Part shown: piece by piece, positions 19,408-28,801 of the stretch | How positions within the stretch are numbered: the first letter of the stretch is position 1 | Layout of the letters: every line of letters starts with the position of its first letter | NCBI GenBank assembly: GCA_938006335.1 | Contig: CALLMF010000014.1 | Span: 1-52,849, forward strand | Length of the DNA stretch: 52,849 bases | From: an uncultured Granulosicoccaceae bacterium | GTDB lineage: Bacteria > Pseudomonadota > Gammaproteobacteria > Granulosicoccales > Granulosicoccaceae | Reading direction: 5' to 3' | The notes under the pieces: model-generated | What the model was told of the DNA's origin: nothing | Databases searched by the model: none | The model's input: the letters and a program-made list of their open reading frames with translations, nothing else | Translations under genes and position numbers: made by a program

Positions 19408-20721
19408 GCCGTTGCCAGCACTCTTGCCAAAAGACCTATGGTGCGCCAGCCGGCATACAGCCTGTGAGCCCGGTCGTGTATCAGCGACATAAATTTCCGA
19501 GAAGAGCGCAGGCGCTGGCGTATCGGCATCGAACACGTCGAAGCTGCCGTAGCCGATGCTGGAGAGTGCGATGACGCCCGGCCGCCCTGTAGCCCGCGCT
19601 GACACATGGGTACCGGACGTCGTGTACGGATACCCCATGGCTTCATTGATGATCGGAGTGCAGCTGCCGTCGTCCATGCGATGTTGCACCAGATGCCCCA
19701 CGCCATCGGCGCCATCGGCGCTACAGCCGTTGGGAGACGGATCAAAGACCGTACTGAAAAACGCGGGATAACCATCGTGAGTGGTGCCGATGTTGGCATG
19801 TTCTCCGGGTTTTGCCAGATCCTGCCTCAGATAGACCTGAGTCAGCGAGTCGTCGAGTACGTAGCCTTGCAACCAGACTCGATCACCGGATGGCGCAGGC
19901 ACGGGCGCCGTCCAGGGATGCCAGACCGTTCCTTCACCAATCTCGGCAACAGCCACCTGATCGGTACTACGGCGCCAGGTAAACATGAGGGTCTTGTCGT
20001 CGTTGATCCGGCAGCGAAAACCGAACAGATCGTCATCAAGTGATTGCATCTGTACATCCCCACCTGCTGTGGGAAGCGCCGACCCGCACACCTCGTCAAA
20101 CTCCCGCAGCGTTTCACTGCGTCCCGTTGCCGTGTCATAGCGGCGAAAGTGCCCGAACGTGCGCGGACTCTTGCTGACATAGAAGAGTGAACGCGGATCG
20201 TTGTGACTCCACCACACTTCCTCGACATCCGATGGAAGGATGTCCAGCTGTTCTACAAACCCGTAGTCATGCCCATCAAGGAGCACATGGGACGGATTGA
20301 CGCCACCTCGATAAAGCAGCAGCAGGGACTCGTCAGCGTTCCAGGCCTGCATCGAGCTGTAGACGGGCTTGAAGACCTCGCCAGACCGTGCATTGGTGAT
20401 ACGTTGCACCTGTCCACCCAGTGCCGGATCCGTGTACGGCGCAAGGTACGCAGGCTTTGCCAGGCGGGGCACCTGCACGTTCCTGGTGTCCGTCACTGCA
20501 CCTGGACACATGGAGCCAGCATCAGTCGCGAGTGGCGACCAACGCTGCTCAGGCGTCATGACTTGCGCGTCGGCGGTGATGATTCGTGCGCTGGCGCCGG
20601 CCTCCAGGCGCGTCGCCGAGTCGAAGCCACCACAGGCACTCAGCCACGTGGCCATCGCAAGCGCCGAACAAGACCTGACAGCGTGCCGACGTGCGCGGAC
20701 GAAGGAGATGAGTTTCATCAT
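19243..20721 (-). CDS. putative lipoprotein with beta-propeller fold
   Basis: 492 residues. The N-terminus is a lipoprotein signal: basic RARRHAVRSC, a hydrophobic stretch, lipobox LSAC with Cys30 followed by GG. The rest contains repeated short segments (NADESLLLLYRGG, NDPRSLFYVSKSP, DDKTLMFTWRR, ATISPSGTRVVFGSDW) like the blades of TolB or oligogalacturonate-lyase-type propellers. Six cysteines suggest disulfides in the periplasm or at the surface. No catalytic site was recognised. Two adjacent ATGs (20721, 20718) can start it. Its 3' end overlaps the tail of the DUF5060 protein, and the two secreted proteins face each other. Confidence 0.65.
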   Translation of the reverse strand: MMKLISFVRARRHAVRSCSALAMATWLSACGGFDSATRLEAGASARIITADAQVMTPEQRWSPLATDAGSMCPGAVTDTRNVQVPRLAKPAYLAPYTDPALGGQVQRITNARSGEVFKPVYSSMQAWNADESLLLLYRGGVNPSHVLLDGHDYGFVEQLDILPSDVEEVWWSHNDPRSLFYVSKSPRTFGHFRRYDTATGRSETLREFDEVCGSALPTAGGDVQMQSLDDDLFGFRCRINDDKTLMFTWRRSTDQVAVAEIGEGTVWHPWTAPVPAPSGDRVWLQGYVLDDSLTQVYLRQDLAKPGEHANIGTTHDGYPAFFSTVFDPSPNGCSADGADGVGHLVQHRMDDGSCTPIINEAMGYPYTTSGTHVSARATGRPGVIALSSIGYGSFDVFDADTPAPALFSEIYVADTRPGSQAVCRLAHHRSFGKSAGNGSYNGYFGEPHATISPSGTRVVFGSDWYDSGSVDTYVVELPDYKRARALSGGPAR

Positions 20722-20758
20722 GCCCGCGAGTTTAGTGGTGTATCCACATGATAGTGAC

Positions 20759-20839
20759 GACCGGATCGCCGGTCAGGCCACGCAGCTGGCCGCGACGCTC
20801 AGGGCTTTCGCGGCCAACTGACCTTCTGTTTGAAACAGA
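20759..20839. other. hairpins in the ssb-lipoprotein gap
   Basis: Three inverted repeats crowd 80 bp: GACCGG/CCGGTC (20759-20774, loop ATCG), TGGCCGCG/CGCGGCCA (20787-20816, 14-nt loop) and TCTGTTT/AAACAGA (20825-20839) directly against the ssb stop codon. They could end or stabilise the ssb transcript. None is followed by a clear T-run. Confidence 0.4.
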
Positions 20840-21307
20840 CTAGAAAGGAATGTCGTCGTCAAACACATCGCCCGCCGCGGCAGGCTCCGGTGCCGCCTGC
20901 CCGGCAGCCGGCGCACCACCTTGCTGGGCACGATTGTCGTTGTAGCTACCGCCACCCGTTGCCTCTCCACCACCTCCGAGCAGCTGCATGTTCTGCGCGA
21001 TGATCGAGGTCGACCAGCGGTCCTGCCCGGTTTGCTTGTCCTGGTACTTCTCGGTGCGCAGCGAGCCTTCGATATAGACCTGTCGGCCCTTCTTCAGATA
21101 CTCACCGGCAATTTCCGCGAGGCGATTGAACAGTGTGACGCGATGCCACTCGGTGCGTTCCTGCTTTTGCCCCGATTGCTTATCGGTCCACTGCTCGTTG
21201 GTCGCGAGGCTGAGATTGGTGACTGCCCCACCACTGGGCATGTGCCGGACCTCGGGATCTGCGCCGAGGGTTCCTACCAGAATGACCTTGTTGACACCAC
21301 GTGACAT
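20840..21307 (-). CDS. ssb: single-stranded DNA-binding protein
   Basis: 155 residues starting [12 protein letters not shown], with the ribosome-binding sequence GGAGAGGAG upstream; longer starts lack similarity. The OB-fold occupies residues 1-110 ([30 protein letters not shown]). A glycine/alanine/glutamine-rich linker follows, then the acidic tip DDDIPF that binds partner repair and replication proteins. It lies downstream of the SDR and MFS genes; uvrA is divergent from that string. No LexA box was evident. Confidence 0.97.
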   Translation of the reverse strand: MSRGVNKVILVGTLGADPEVRHMPSGGAVTNLSLATNEQWTDKQSGQKQERTEWHRVTLFNRLAEIAGEYLKKGRQVYIEGSLRTEKYQDKQTGQDRWSTSIIAQNMQLLGGGGEATGGGSYNDNRAQQGGAPAAGQAAPEPAAAGDVFDDDIPF

Positions 21308-21558
21308 GGTTTGCTCCTCTCCGGATATCGTGGAATCGCTGTCCGTGCGATTCACCTGTTGGACGTAACTGCGTGAGGGTTCATCTGGCCGGCCAATGCG
21401 CGTCAAGCAACCGTCAGATGCCCAAGTGTGCAGTCTATCTCATGGTTCAGCCCGCGATGGCAAACCGCGTGGGAGAGAGCCACGAATTTGAAACCAGACG
21501 ACGACTACCCCCGGCACTACTGATTATTATATCAGCAGCCAGCACGCGACGAAGCCGG

Positions 21559-21597
21559 CCGGATACCTACCCCGGATACCTACCCCGGTTACCTACC
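21559..21597. repeat. three tandem 13-bp repeats at the SDR stop codon
   Basis: Three adjacent copies, CCGGATACCTACC (21559-21571), the same (21572-21584) and CCGGTTACCTACC (21585-21597), the last including the SDR stop codon and final Trp codon. Replication slippage would explain them. No function is evident. Confidence 0.85.
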
Positions 21598-22276
21598 AGG
21601 GCATCGCGCTGCCATCGTGATTGAAGAACTGACCCGTATTCGAGGTGTCGAGACCCTCGATCAGCCGCGCGAGATCCCCGGCGCTCTTCTCAGGCGCAAG
21701 GTCTGCCTCGCCCCCTCCCATATCCGTGCGAACCCAACCCGGATGCACTGAACACACGGTAATGCCATCGTCACGCCACTCCTGCGCGAGTGTCGCCATG
21801 ACCATGTTGACCGCTGCCTTCGAGGACCGGTAGCTGACACATCCCGCGCTCGCTCGCGTGATCGAGCCCATCTGGCTGGACACGGTCACAAGGCGAGGCC
21901 GTTGACTCAACTGCAGTTGTGACTTGAACGCCGTGGCAACACGCAAGGGTGCCATCGAGTTGACCTGGAACGTGGTTGCCCACGCCTCGTAGTCGACATC
22001 GTCGACACTCGACTCGCGGACCATGAAGCCCGCATTGTTGACGACAACATCAATGCATTGCCCATTGAGTTCAGAGGCAAGACGGGACACTGAGTCAGCG
22101 TCGGTCACATCGAGCGCACATACGGTCAGTGAGTTTCCTTCAGCGAGTCCTGCAAGCGCATCGGCTGACGATGGCTCACGACAGCCGCCGATGACGCGGT
22201 GCCCTGCAGCAAGAAAGCAACGCACGAGCTCAAGGCCAATACCTCGGTTCGCACCCGTGACAAGAATGGTATCCAT
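21593..22276 (-). CDS. short-chain dehydrogenase/reductase
   Basis: 227 residues. Rossmann fold with TGANRGIG (7-14), NNAG, and the catalytic SYRSSK carrying the Tyr-xxx-Lys pair with an upstream serine (TVSSQMG). NAD(P)-dependent oxidoreductase; substrate unknown. The ATG shares one base with the stop of the MFS gene (TGATG), so translation is probably coupled. The stop falls in a tandem repeat. Confidence 0.9.
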   Translation of the reverse strand: MDTILVTGANRGIGLELVRCFLAAGHRVIGGCREPSSADALAGLAEGNSLTVCALDVTDADSVSRLASELNGQCIDVVVNNAGFMVRESSVDDVDYEAWATTFQVNSMAPLRVATAFKSQLQLSQRPRLVTVSSQMGSITRASAGCVSYRSSKAAVNMVMATLAQEWRDDGITVCSVHPGWVRTDMGGGEADLAPEKSAGDLARLIEGLDTSNTGQFFNHDGSAMPW

Positions 22277-23676
22277 CAGTGATTGTCTCCAGCGGATACG
22301 TATTGATTGCGGTCCACCTTGAGGTAGGCCACCCCTTCGTCGATCGCTACTGCAACTTCTTCTACACCGGGTAGAGCGGACAGTCGCGCAATCGCACCGT
22401 CGGGCGCAGCGCGATCCGCATCGCTGAGTGGCTCACGCAAGGTAGCGAGCTTGCGAGGCGCGGAAAAGCCGGAAACCAGCACCAGCCACACACCACACAA
22501 CACGGCAAGAACGAGGAACAAGGTGCGAGGTCCAAAACTGCCGTACAACCAACCGGCACCGAGCCCACCGACAAACGCACCCAGAAACTGGCTGCTCGAG
22601 TAGATGCCCATGGCACTGCCCTTGGCAGCCGCAGGCGCCAGGCGAGACACCAGCGATGGCAACAGCGCTTCAAGGGAATTGAAGAACCCGAAGAACAGGG
22701 TAATTCCGACGGCCAGCACGAACAGCTGCGCCGGCAATACGGCGAAGTACACCTGCACGACAGCGAGTCCGCCAATACACATCAGCAGAGCCCCGCGCAT
22801 GGCGCGCTTCTCCGCGACGATCACGGCGGGCACCATGATCAGCAAGGAGATCAACACGGTCGGGGCATACACCAGCCATTGACGCGTGTTGTCCACACCC
22901 GCGTCTGCCAGTGACAAGGGTATTGCGAAGAAGGTCGCTGTGATCAACACATGCAACATGAAGATGCTCAGATCCAGACGGAGCAGATCGCGATGGGCAA
23001 GCAGGCGTTTCATGGTCGCGAGGTTGGCACCCGTATCCGAGTTGTAGTGACAGCGCACCGGGTTTGGCACGATAAAGAACAACAGAAGAATCGCGACCAG
23101 CGAACACGCCGCGGTCAGCCAGAAGAGCACATCGATCGAATACCAGGCAACCAGCACCGGGCCGATGATCAAGGCGAGCACAAACGAGAATCCGATGCTC
23201 GCGCCGAGCAACGCCATCACCTTGGTGCGTTGCTCCTCACGAGTCAGGTCGGCCGCGAGCGCGGTGAGTGCCGCAGCAATTGCACCCGCACCTTGCAAGG
23301 CCCGTCCGATGATCACGACGTGGATGTGATCGGCCATTGCTGCCACGACGCTACCGGTCAGGAGCAACACCAACCCCAGGGCAATCACCGGCTTGCGACC
23401 CACTCGGTCGCTGAGCATGCCAAAGGGGATCTGCAGCGCGGCCTGCAACAAACCATAGATTCCGATCGCAAAACCAACCAGAAGTGGCGTACTGGCAACA
23501 TAGCCCTCGGCCAACAGCGAGAACACGGGCAGGATCAGGAACAGCCCCAGCATCCTGATGATGTAGATGAGTCCCAGCGACCAGGCGGCCCGACGCTCGA
23601 TGGCGTTCATGCCGACAGCAGTGTCTGCAGGCGACGGCTCGGGGCTCCCGACCGGGTCGGCATTGTCACGGCTCAA
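22276..23676 (-). CDS. YajR-like MFS transporter
   Basis: 466 residues, 12 predicted membrane helices, with motif A ([12 protein letters not shown]) between helices 2 and 3 as in drug:H+ antiporters. After the last helix (about residue 395) comes a soluble segment [18 protein letters not shown] resembling the ferredoxin-like YAM domain of YajR. It is divergent from uvrA and precedes the SDR and ssb. MFS-uvrA-ssb proximity is common in gammaproteobacteria. The transported compound is unknown. Confidence 0.88.
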   Translation of the reverse strand: MSRDNADPVGSPEPSPADTAVGMNAIERRAAWSLGLIYIIRMLGLFLILPVFSLLAEGYVASTPLLVGFAIGIYGLLQAALQIPFGMLSDRVGRKPVIALGLVLLLTGSVVAAMADHIHVVIIGRALQGAGAIAAALTALAADLTREEQRTKVMALLGASIGFSFVLALIIGPVLVAWYSIDVLFWLTAACSLVAILLLFFIVPNPVRCHYNSDTGANLATMKRLLAHRDLLRLDLSIFMLHVLITATFFAIPLSLADAGVDNTRQWLVYAPTVLISLLIMVPAVIVAEKRAMRGALLMCIGGLAVVQVYFAVLPAQLFVLAVGITLFFGFFNSLEALLPSLVSRLAPAAAKGSAMGIYSSSQFLGAFVGGLGAGWLYGSFGPRTLFLVLAVLCGVWLVLVSGFSAPRKLATLREPLSDADRAAPDGAIARLSALPGVEEVAVAIDEGVAYLKVDRNQYVSAGDNH

Positions 23677-23806
23677 GTCAGGGTCCTCACCCAGGTGCGA
23701 TCGTCACGGTACCATCCGGGGACGGCGAGTATGCGCAGCGGGCAGTTTCGCAGACTCCCGCGCGCAGGTCCCGCTCTTCAAGCCAGCTACCGACACCCGA
23801 CGTCAG

Positions 23807-26713
23807 ATGGACAGCATCCGCATTCGCGGCGCGCGAACGCACAATCTCAAGGGCATCGATATCGATCTTCCGCGCGACGCCCTGATCGTGATTACCGGCC
23901 TGTCGGGCAGCGGCAAGTCCTCACTCGCCTTCGACACCCTGTTCGCCGAAGGTCAGCGTCGTTACGTCGAGTCCTTGTCAGCCTATGCGCGCCAGTTCCT
24001 GTCGGTGATGGAAAAACCCGATGTGGATCTGATCGACGGACTCTCGCCGTCCATCTCCATCGAGCAGAAGTCCACCTCGCACAACCCAAGATCCACCGTT
24101 GGCACCATCACCGAGGTACATGACTACCTGCGCCTGTTGTTCGCACGTGTGGGGACCCCGCACTGCCCGACGCATGGCGAGGCCCTCGATGCGCAAACGA
24201 TCAGTCAGATGGTGGATGCCGTGCTGGCGCTGCCTGAAGGCGGCGCGATGGCGCTGCTCGCGCCCGTGGTCAAGGACCGCAAGGGGGACCACGCAACGGT
24301 CTTCGACCGCTTGCGTGCCCAGGGCTACCTGCGCGCACGTGTCGACGGCACCCTCACCGAGCTCGACGGCGAAATCAAGCTCGACGCACGACGCAAGCAC
24401 ACCATCGATGTGGTCGTGGATCGCTTCAAGGTGCGCGCCGATCTGTCACTTCGGCTCGCCGAGTCGTTTGAAACCGCAACCCACATCGGGGAAGGCGCAG
24501 CCTATGTCGCCGCGCTCGATGGCAGCGGTGACGATCTGGTGTTCTCGACGCGCTACGCGTGTCGATTGTGTGGCTACTCGATGCCACCGCTGGAGCCCCG
24601 CTCGTTTTCCTTCAATGCACCCCAGGGCGCTTGCCCCGACTGCGATGGCCTTGGCGTAAGCCAGTACTTCGACCCGGAGCACATTGTTACGGATGCCAGC
24701 TTGAGCCTCGCCGATGGCGCTGTTCGCGGATGGGACCGTCGCAACGGCTGGTATTTCCAGATGCTGCAATCACTCGCCCGTCACTACACGTTCGATGTCG
24801 ACACAGTGTGGGACGAACTGCCACAGCAGGTACGCGATGCTGTCCTCTTCGGCAGCGGCGAAGAGCCCATCCGCTTCAGCCACATGACCGCACGCGACGC
24901 CGAGCAAGGCGGTACTGCCCGCGAAAGTGTGCACCCCTTCGAAGGCGTGATTCCCAACCTCGAGCGCCGCTTTCGCGAAACAGAGTCCAACCACGTGCGC
25001 GAGGAGCTCTCCAAGCTGGCCTCCAGTCGCATCTGCCCGAGCTGCGAAGGCGCAAGACTCAGCGAAGCGTCACGTCATGTGACCGTCGGTGGCCGCACCC
25101 TGCCCGACGTCACCGCTGCCTCTATCGATGTCGCGTTGAATCTGATCGACACGCTGGATCTGCAGGGCGCACGCCAGGAAATCGGTGACAAGATCACCAA
25201 GGAGATCAAGCAACGACTCACCTTTCTGGTCAACGTCGGACTCGACTATCTGTCGCTGGACCGGAGTAGCGGCACGCTCTCCGGCGGCGAGGCACAAAGA
25301 ATTCGTCTGGCAAGTCAGATCGGTGCTGGCCTGCAAGGAGTGATGTACGTTCTGGACGAGCCTTCCATAGGACTGCATCAGCGCGACAACGATCGCCTGA
25401 TCGGTACGCTCACGTTTCTGCGTGATCTTGGCAATACCGTCATCGTTGTCGAACACGATGAAGATGCCATCCGCGCTGCGGACTTCGTGATTGACATTGG
25501 GCCCGGTGCAGGTGTTCACGGCGGCGAGATCGTGGCCAGCGGCACACCGGACGACATCATGTCCAACACAGCCTCGGTGACCGGGCAGTACCTCAGCGGC
25601 AAGCGTCAGATCGAGATCCCAAAGCGCCGCTCACCGGGCGATGACTGGATCATCGTGCAAGGGGCCAGCGGGAACAATCTGAAGGCGGTCGAAGCGCGCT
25701 TTCCCATCGGGCTGATGACCTGCGTGACGGGCGTATCGGGATCTGGAAAATCCACACTGGTCAACGACACATTGTTGATCGAGGCCAGCGCCATCATCAA
25801 TCGCGCGCGGGCACGCGCAGCGTCAGTCACGTCCATCAGTGGCTTGCAAGGCATCGACAAGATCGTCGCCATCGACCAGAGCGCGATCGGGCGCACGCCA
25901 CGAAGCAACCCGGCCACCTACTCCGGATTGTTCTCGCCCATCAGGGACTTGTTTGCCGGTACCCAGGAGGCACGTTCCCGTGGGTATGAACCCGGGCGCT
26001 TCAGCTTCAACGTCAAGGGAGGTCGCTGTGAAGCCTGCCAGGGAGACGGCTTGGTCAAGGTGGAGATGCACTTCCTGCCCGACGTGTATGTGGCGTGCGA
26101 CGTCTGCCAGGCGCAACGCTACAACCGCGAAACCCTGGACATTCGATACAAGGGGCGCAATATCCACGACGTGCTGGAAATGACCGTTGAGGACGCCATG
26201 ACCTTCTTTGCACAAGTACCGATGTTGGCGCGCAAACTCGAAACCCTGATCGATGTCGGATTGAGCTACATCACTCTCGGACAGAACGCGACAACACTCT
26301 CCGGCGGTGAAGCGCAGCGCATCAAGCTGGCTCGGGAGTTGTCAAAACGCGATACCGGCCAGACGCTGTACATTCTCGACGAGCCGACGACAGGCTTGCA
26401 TTTCGAGGATGTGGCAGCGCTTTTAAACGTACTCACCCGCCTGCGCGATGCCGGCAACACCATCATCGTGATCGAACACAATCTCGATGTCATCAAGGCA
26501 TCTGACTGGATCATCGACATGGGCCCGGAAGGGGGTTCCGGTGGTGGAGAAGTGGTCGCTGCCGGCACCCCGGAAGCGATTGCAGCCCATCCGACCTCTC
26601 ACACGGGACACTACCTGTCGCGATTGCTCAAGGTATCAGCCGCACCCAAAAAGAAGCGCGCCAGCAAGAAGATCACTACACGCAAGAAGACCAGCCGCGT
26701 ACTGCCCGACTAA
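23807..26713 (+). CDS. uvrA: excinuclease ABC subunit A
   Basis: 968 residues from [18 protein letters not shown]; the frame is open upstream but without similarity. Damage-recognition ATPase of nucleotide excision repair. Two ABC modules: Walker [10 protein letters not shown] and GVSGSGKST, and two LSGGEAQR signatures. Zinc modules are present ([26 protein letters not shown]). The last 25 residues are a Lys/Arg-rich tail ([15 protein letters not shown]), longer than in E. coli UvrA, perhaps aiding DNA contact. No clear LexA box was seen in the 130-bp promoter region. Confidence 0.98.
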   Translation: MDSIRIRGARTHNLKGIDIDLPRDALIVITGLSGSGKSSLAFDTLFAEGQRRYVESLSAYARQFLSVMEKPDVDLIDGLSPSISIEQKSTSHNPRSTVGTITEVHDYLRLLFARVGTPHCPTHGEALDAQTISQMVDAVLALPEGGAMALLAPVVKDRKGDHATVFDRLRAQGYLRARVDGTLTELDGEIKLDARRKHTIDVVVDRFKVRADLSLRLAESFETATHIGEGAAYVAALDGSGDDLVFSTRYACRLCGYSMPPLEPRSFSFNAPQGACPDCDGLGVSQYFDPEHIVTDASLSLADGAVRGWDRRNGWYFQMLQSLARHYTFDVDTVWDELPQQVRDAVLFGSGEEPIRFSHMTARDAEQGGTARESVHPFEGVIPNLERRFRETESNHVREELSKLASSRICPSCEGARLSEASRHVTVGGRTLPDVTAASIDVALNLIDTLDLQGARQEIGDKITKEIKQRLTFLVNVGLDYLSLDRSSGTLSGGEAQRIRLASQIGAGLQGVMYVLDEPSIGLHQRDNDRLIGTLTFLRDLGNTVIVVEHDEDAIRAADFVIDIGPGAGVHGGEIVASGTPDDIMSNTASVTGQYLSGKRQIEIPKRRSPGDDWIIVQGASGNNLKAVEARFPIGLMTCVTGVSGSGKSTLVNDTLLIEASAIINRARARAASVTSISGLQGIDKIVAIDQSAIGRTPRSNPATYSGLFSPIRDLFAGTQEARSRGYEPGRFSFNVKGGRCEACQGDGLVKVEMHFLPDVYVACDVCQAQRYNRETLDIRYKGRNIHDVLEMTVEDAMTFFAQVPMLARKLETLIDVGLSYITLGQNATTLSGGEAQRIKLARELSKRDTGQTLYILDEPTTGLHFEDVAALLNVLTRLRDAGNTIIVIEHNLDVIKASDWIIDMGPEGGSGGGEVVAAGTPEAIAAHPTSHTGHYLSRLLKVSAAPKKKRASKKITTRKKTSRVLPD

Positions 26714-26732
26714 CAGAATTCATGTACCGCCC

Positions 26733-27746
26733 ATGAAGCTCGCCACCCTCAGCTCTGCCGACTCACGCGACGGCCGTCTGCTTGTCGTGTCCAGCGATCT
26801 CTCACGCTGCATGGAAGCGTCTACGGTCGCGCACAGCCTGCAAGCCGCGCTGGACAACTGGACAAGCGCGGCTCCCGCGCTTCATGCCCTGGCCGATGAA
26901 CTGGACGCAGCATCGGGTAGCGGCACTGTCTTCGATCAATCCGCGGCCTTGTCTCCCTTACCGAGAGCCTACCAGTGGGCTGACGGCTCGGCCTACGTCA
27001 ATCATGTTGAACTCGTGCGACGCGCGCGCGGCGCCGAGATGCCCGACTCGTTCTGGACCGATCCCCTGATGTACCAGGGTGCCTCGGATACCTTCCTCGC
27101 ACCTCATGGACCCATAGTCATGCCGACAAGCGACTGGGGTATCGACATGGAAGGCGAGGTTGCGGTCGTTGTCGATGACGTTCCGATGGGTGCGACACGC
27201 GAACAAGGGCTGGCAGCGATCTCGTTGGTCATGCTCGTCAACGACGTGTCCCTGCGTGGCTTGATACCGGAAGAGCTTGCCAAGGGATTCGGGTTTATGC
27301 AGTCCAAACCTTCAAGCGCATTCAGCCCCGTCGCGGTCACCCCTGACGCGCTGGGGCCGGCCTGGCGGGATGGCAAACTGCACCTGCCGCTGCATGTCGA
27401 CTACAACGGCGCGCCCCTCGGTCGCGCCGAAGCCGGGGTAGACATGACGTTCGACTTCGGCACCCTGATCGCCCACGCAGCCAAATCACGGGCGCTGTCT
27501 GCCGGCACGATCATCGGCTCAGGCACAGTATCGAACAAGCGTGATGGCGGACCCGGCAAACCCGTATCCGAAGGTGGTGTGGGTTACTCCTGTCTTGCCG
27601 AGCTGCGCACGGTGGAAACGCTATTGCAGGGCAAGCCGCAAACGCCATTCATGCAGTTTGGAGACACGGTGAGAATTCAGATGTTTGATGACAGAGGGCA
27701 GTCGATCTTCGGCGCGATCGATCAGCGAGTAGTGAAAGCCGCCTGA
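26733..27746 (+). CDS. fumarylacetoacetate hydrolase family protein
   Basis: 337 residues, 19 bp after uvrA. An N-terminal FAH-type domain (KLATLSSADSRDG) leads into the FAA hydrolase core with the metal-binding DMEGEVAVV (two acidic residues), LVNDVSLR, and SGTVSNKRDGG near the C-terminus. The two-domain layout suits enzymes of the homogentisate pathway that split fumarylacetoacetate, but no hmgA or maiA is nearby, so other acylpyruvate or oxo-acid substrates are possible. No obvious ribosome-binding site. Convergent with gpsA, only 6 bp away. Confidence 0.85.
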   Translation: MKLATLSSADSRDGRLLVVSSDLSRCMEASTVAHSLQAALDNWTSAAPALHALADELDAASGSGTVFDQSAALSPLPRAYQWADGSAYVNHVELVRRARGAEMPDSFWTDPLMYQGASDTFLAPHGPIVMPTSDWGIDMEGEVAVVVDDVPMGATREQGLAAISLVMLVNDVSLRGLIPEELAKGFGFMQSKPSSAFSPVAVTPDALGPAWRDGKLHLPLHVDYNGAPLGRAEAGVDMTFDFGTLIAHAAKSRALSAGTIIGSGTVSNKRDGGPGKPVSEGGVGYSCLAELRTVETLLQGKPQTPFMQFGDTVRIQMFDDRGQSIFGAIDQRVVKAA

Positions 27747-27752
27747 GTCGCC

Positions 27753-28790
27753 TCAGTCGATTTCCTCACCCGGCTGGCGGGCCATCAGAGCAGCCATCGC
27801 AGCTTGTGGCGCCAAACCCGCATGCACCACGTCGTACACCGCCCGCGTAATCGGCATGTCGATGCTGAGTGCGACCGCTTTCTCGTGAACAGCGCGCGCA
27901 GCGAGCACACCCTCCACGACCTGCCCGATCTCATCGTTCGCTTGTTCCGGCGACTTTCCAGACGCCATCGCCAGTCCGAACCGACGGTTGCGAGACAGAT
28001 CATCGGTACAAGTCAGCACGAGATCGCCCATGCACGCCAATCCCTGAAACGTATCTTCACGCGCGCCGAGAGCGCGGCCGAGGCGGACCATCTCGCGCAG
28101 ACCACGGGTGATCAACGCGACGCGCGTGTTCGCACCAAAGCCTGCCCCATCCGAAAAACCGGCAGCGATGGCAATGATGTTCTTGACCGCACCACCGATC
28201 TCGACACCCACCATGTCCTGGGAGGTGTACACACGAAACCGATCGCTGGAGAACGCTTTTGCCATCCGATGAGAAAACGCAACATCGGCGGAGGCAGCGG
28301 TGATGGACGTTGGCAGGTTACGGGCAACTTCAAGCGCAAAGCTGGGTCCGGACATGACGCCGAGCGGCGTTGCGCTGTTTGCGAATACATCGGCAGCCAC
28401 ATCGTGAGTCAAACTTCCGGTGCTGAGTTCAAGACCCTTGGTGGCCCACGCCACGCCACCGGGTAGTGCACCGCCACAGTGGTCGCGCAAAGACTCTAGC
28501 GTGACGCGAAACGCATGGCTGGGCACAGACACCAGGACCAGTGTGCCGTCACCGATAGCAGCTATCGCATCGCCGAAACTCGCCACCGGATGGAGCGCGT
28601 CAGGAAAGACAATCCCCGGCAAATAGCGCGCGTTTTCACGCTGCTCGGCCATCGCCTTCATCGCCTCCGAATCTCGGCCATGCAGCACTATCCGGCCGCC
28701 GTGCTCGACGGCAACGCGGGAAGCCTGCATGGCGAGCGCCGTGCCCCAGGAACCTGCACCAAAGACGACGACATCAGCGTACGGTTTCAT
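27753..28790 (-). CDS. gpsA: glycerol-3-phosphate dehydrogenase [NAD(P)+]
   Basis: 345 residues starting MKPYADVVVFGAGSWG, with GAGAGG before the ATG. It reduces dihydroxyacetone phosphate to sn-glycerol-3-phosphate for phospholipid synthesis. Rossmann motif GAGSWGTALA, catalytic-lysine segment GAVKNIIAIAAG, and ANTRVALITRGL are all present. It lies 11 bp downstream of an ABC exporter gene on the same strand; both concern membrane lipids or envelope, which may be coincidence. Confidence 0.96.
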   Translation of the reverse strand: MKPYADVVVFGAGSWGTALAMQASRVAVEHGGRIVLHGRDSEAMKAMAEQRENARYLPGIVFPDALHPVASFGDAIAAIGDGTLVLVSVPSHAFRVTLESLRDHCGGALPGGVAWATKGLELSTGSLTHDVAADVFANSATPLGVMSGPSFALEVARNLPTSITAASADVAFSHRMAKAFSSDRFRVYTSQDMVGVEIGGAVKNIIAIAAGFSDGAGFGANTRVALITRGLREMVRLGRALGAREDTFQGLACMGDLVLTCTDDLSRNRRFGLAMASGKSPEQANDEIGQVVEGVLAARAVHEKAVALSIDMPITRAVYDVVHAGLAPQAAMAALMARQPGEEID

Positions 28791-28801
28791 CCTCTCGCTC
28801 T

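Noticed and set aside
21308..21592. LexA (SOS) box before ssb or between the MFS gene and uvrA
   Set aside because: No CTG-N10-CAG match with the usual A+T core was found in the two upstream regions by eye; only partial CTGT elements occur.
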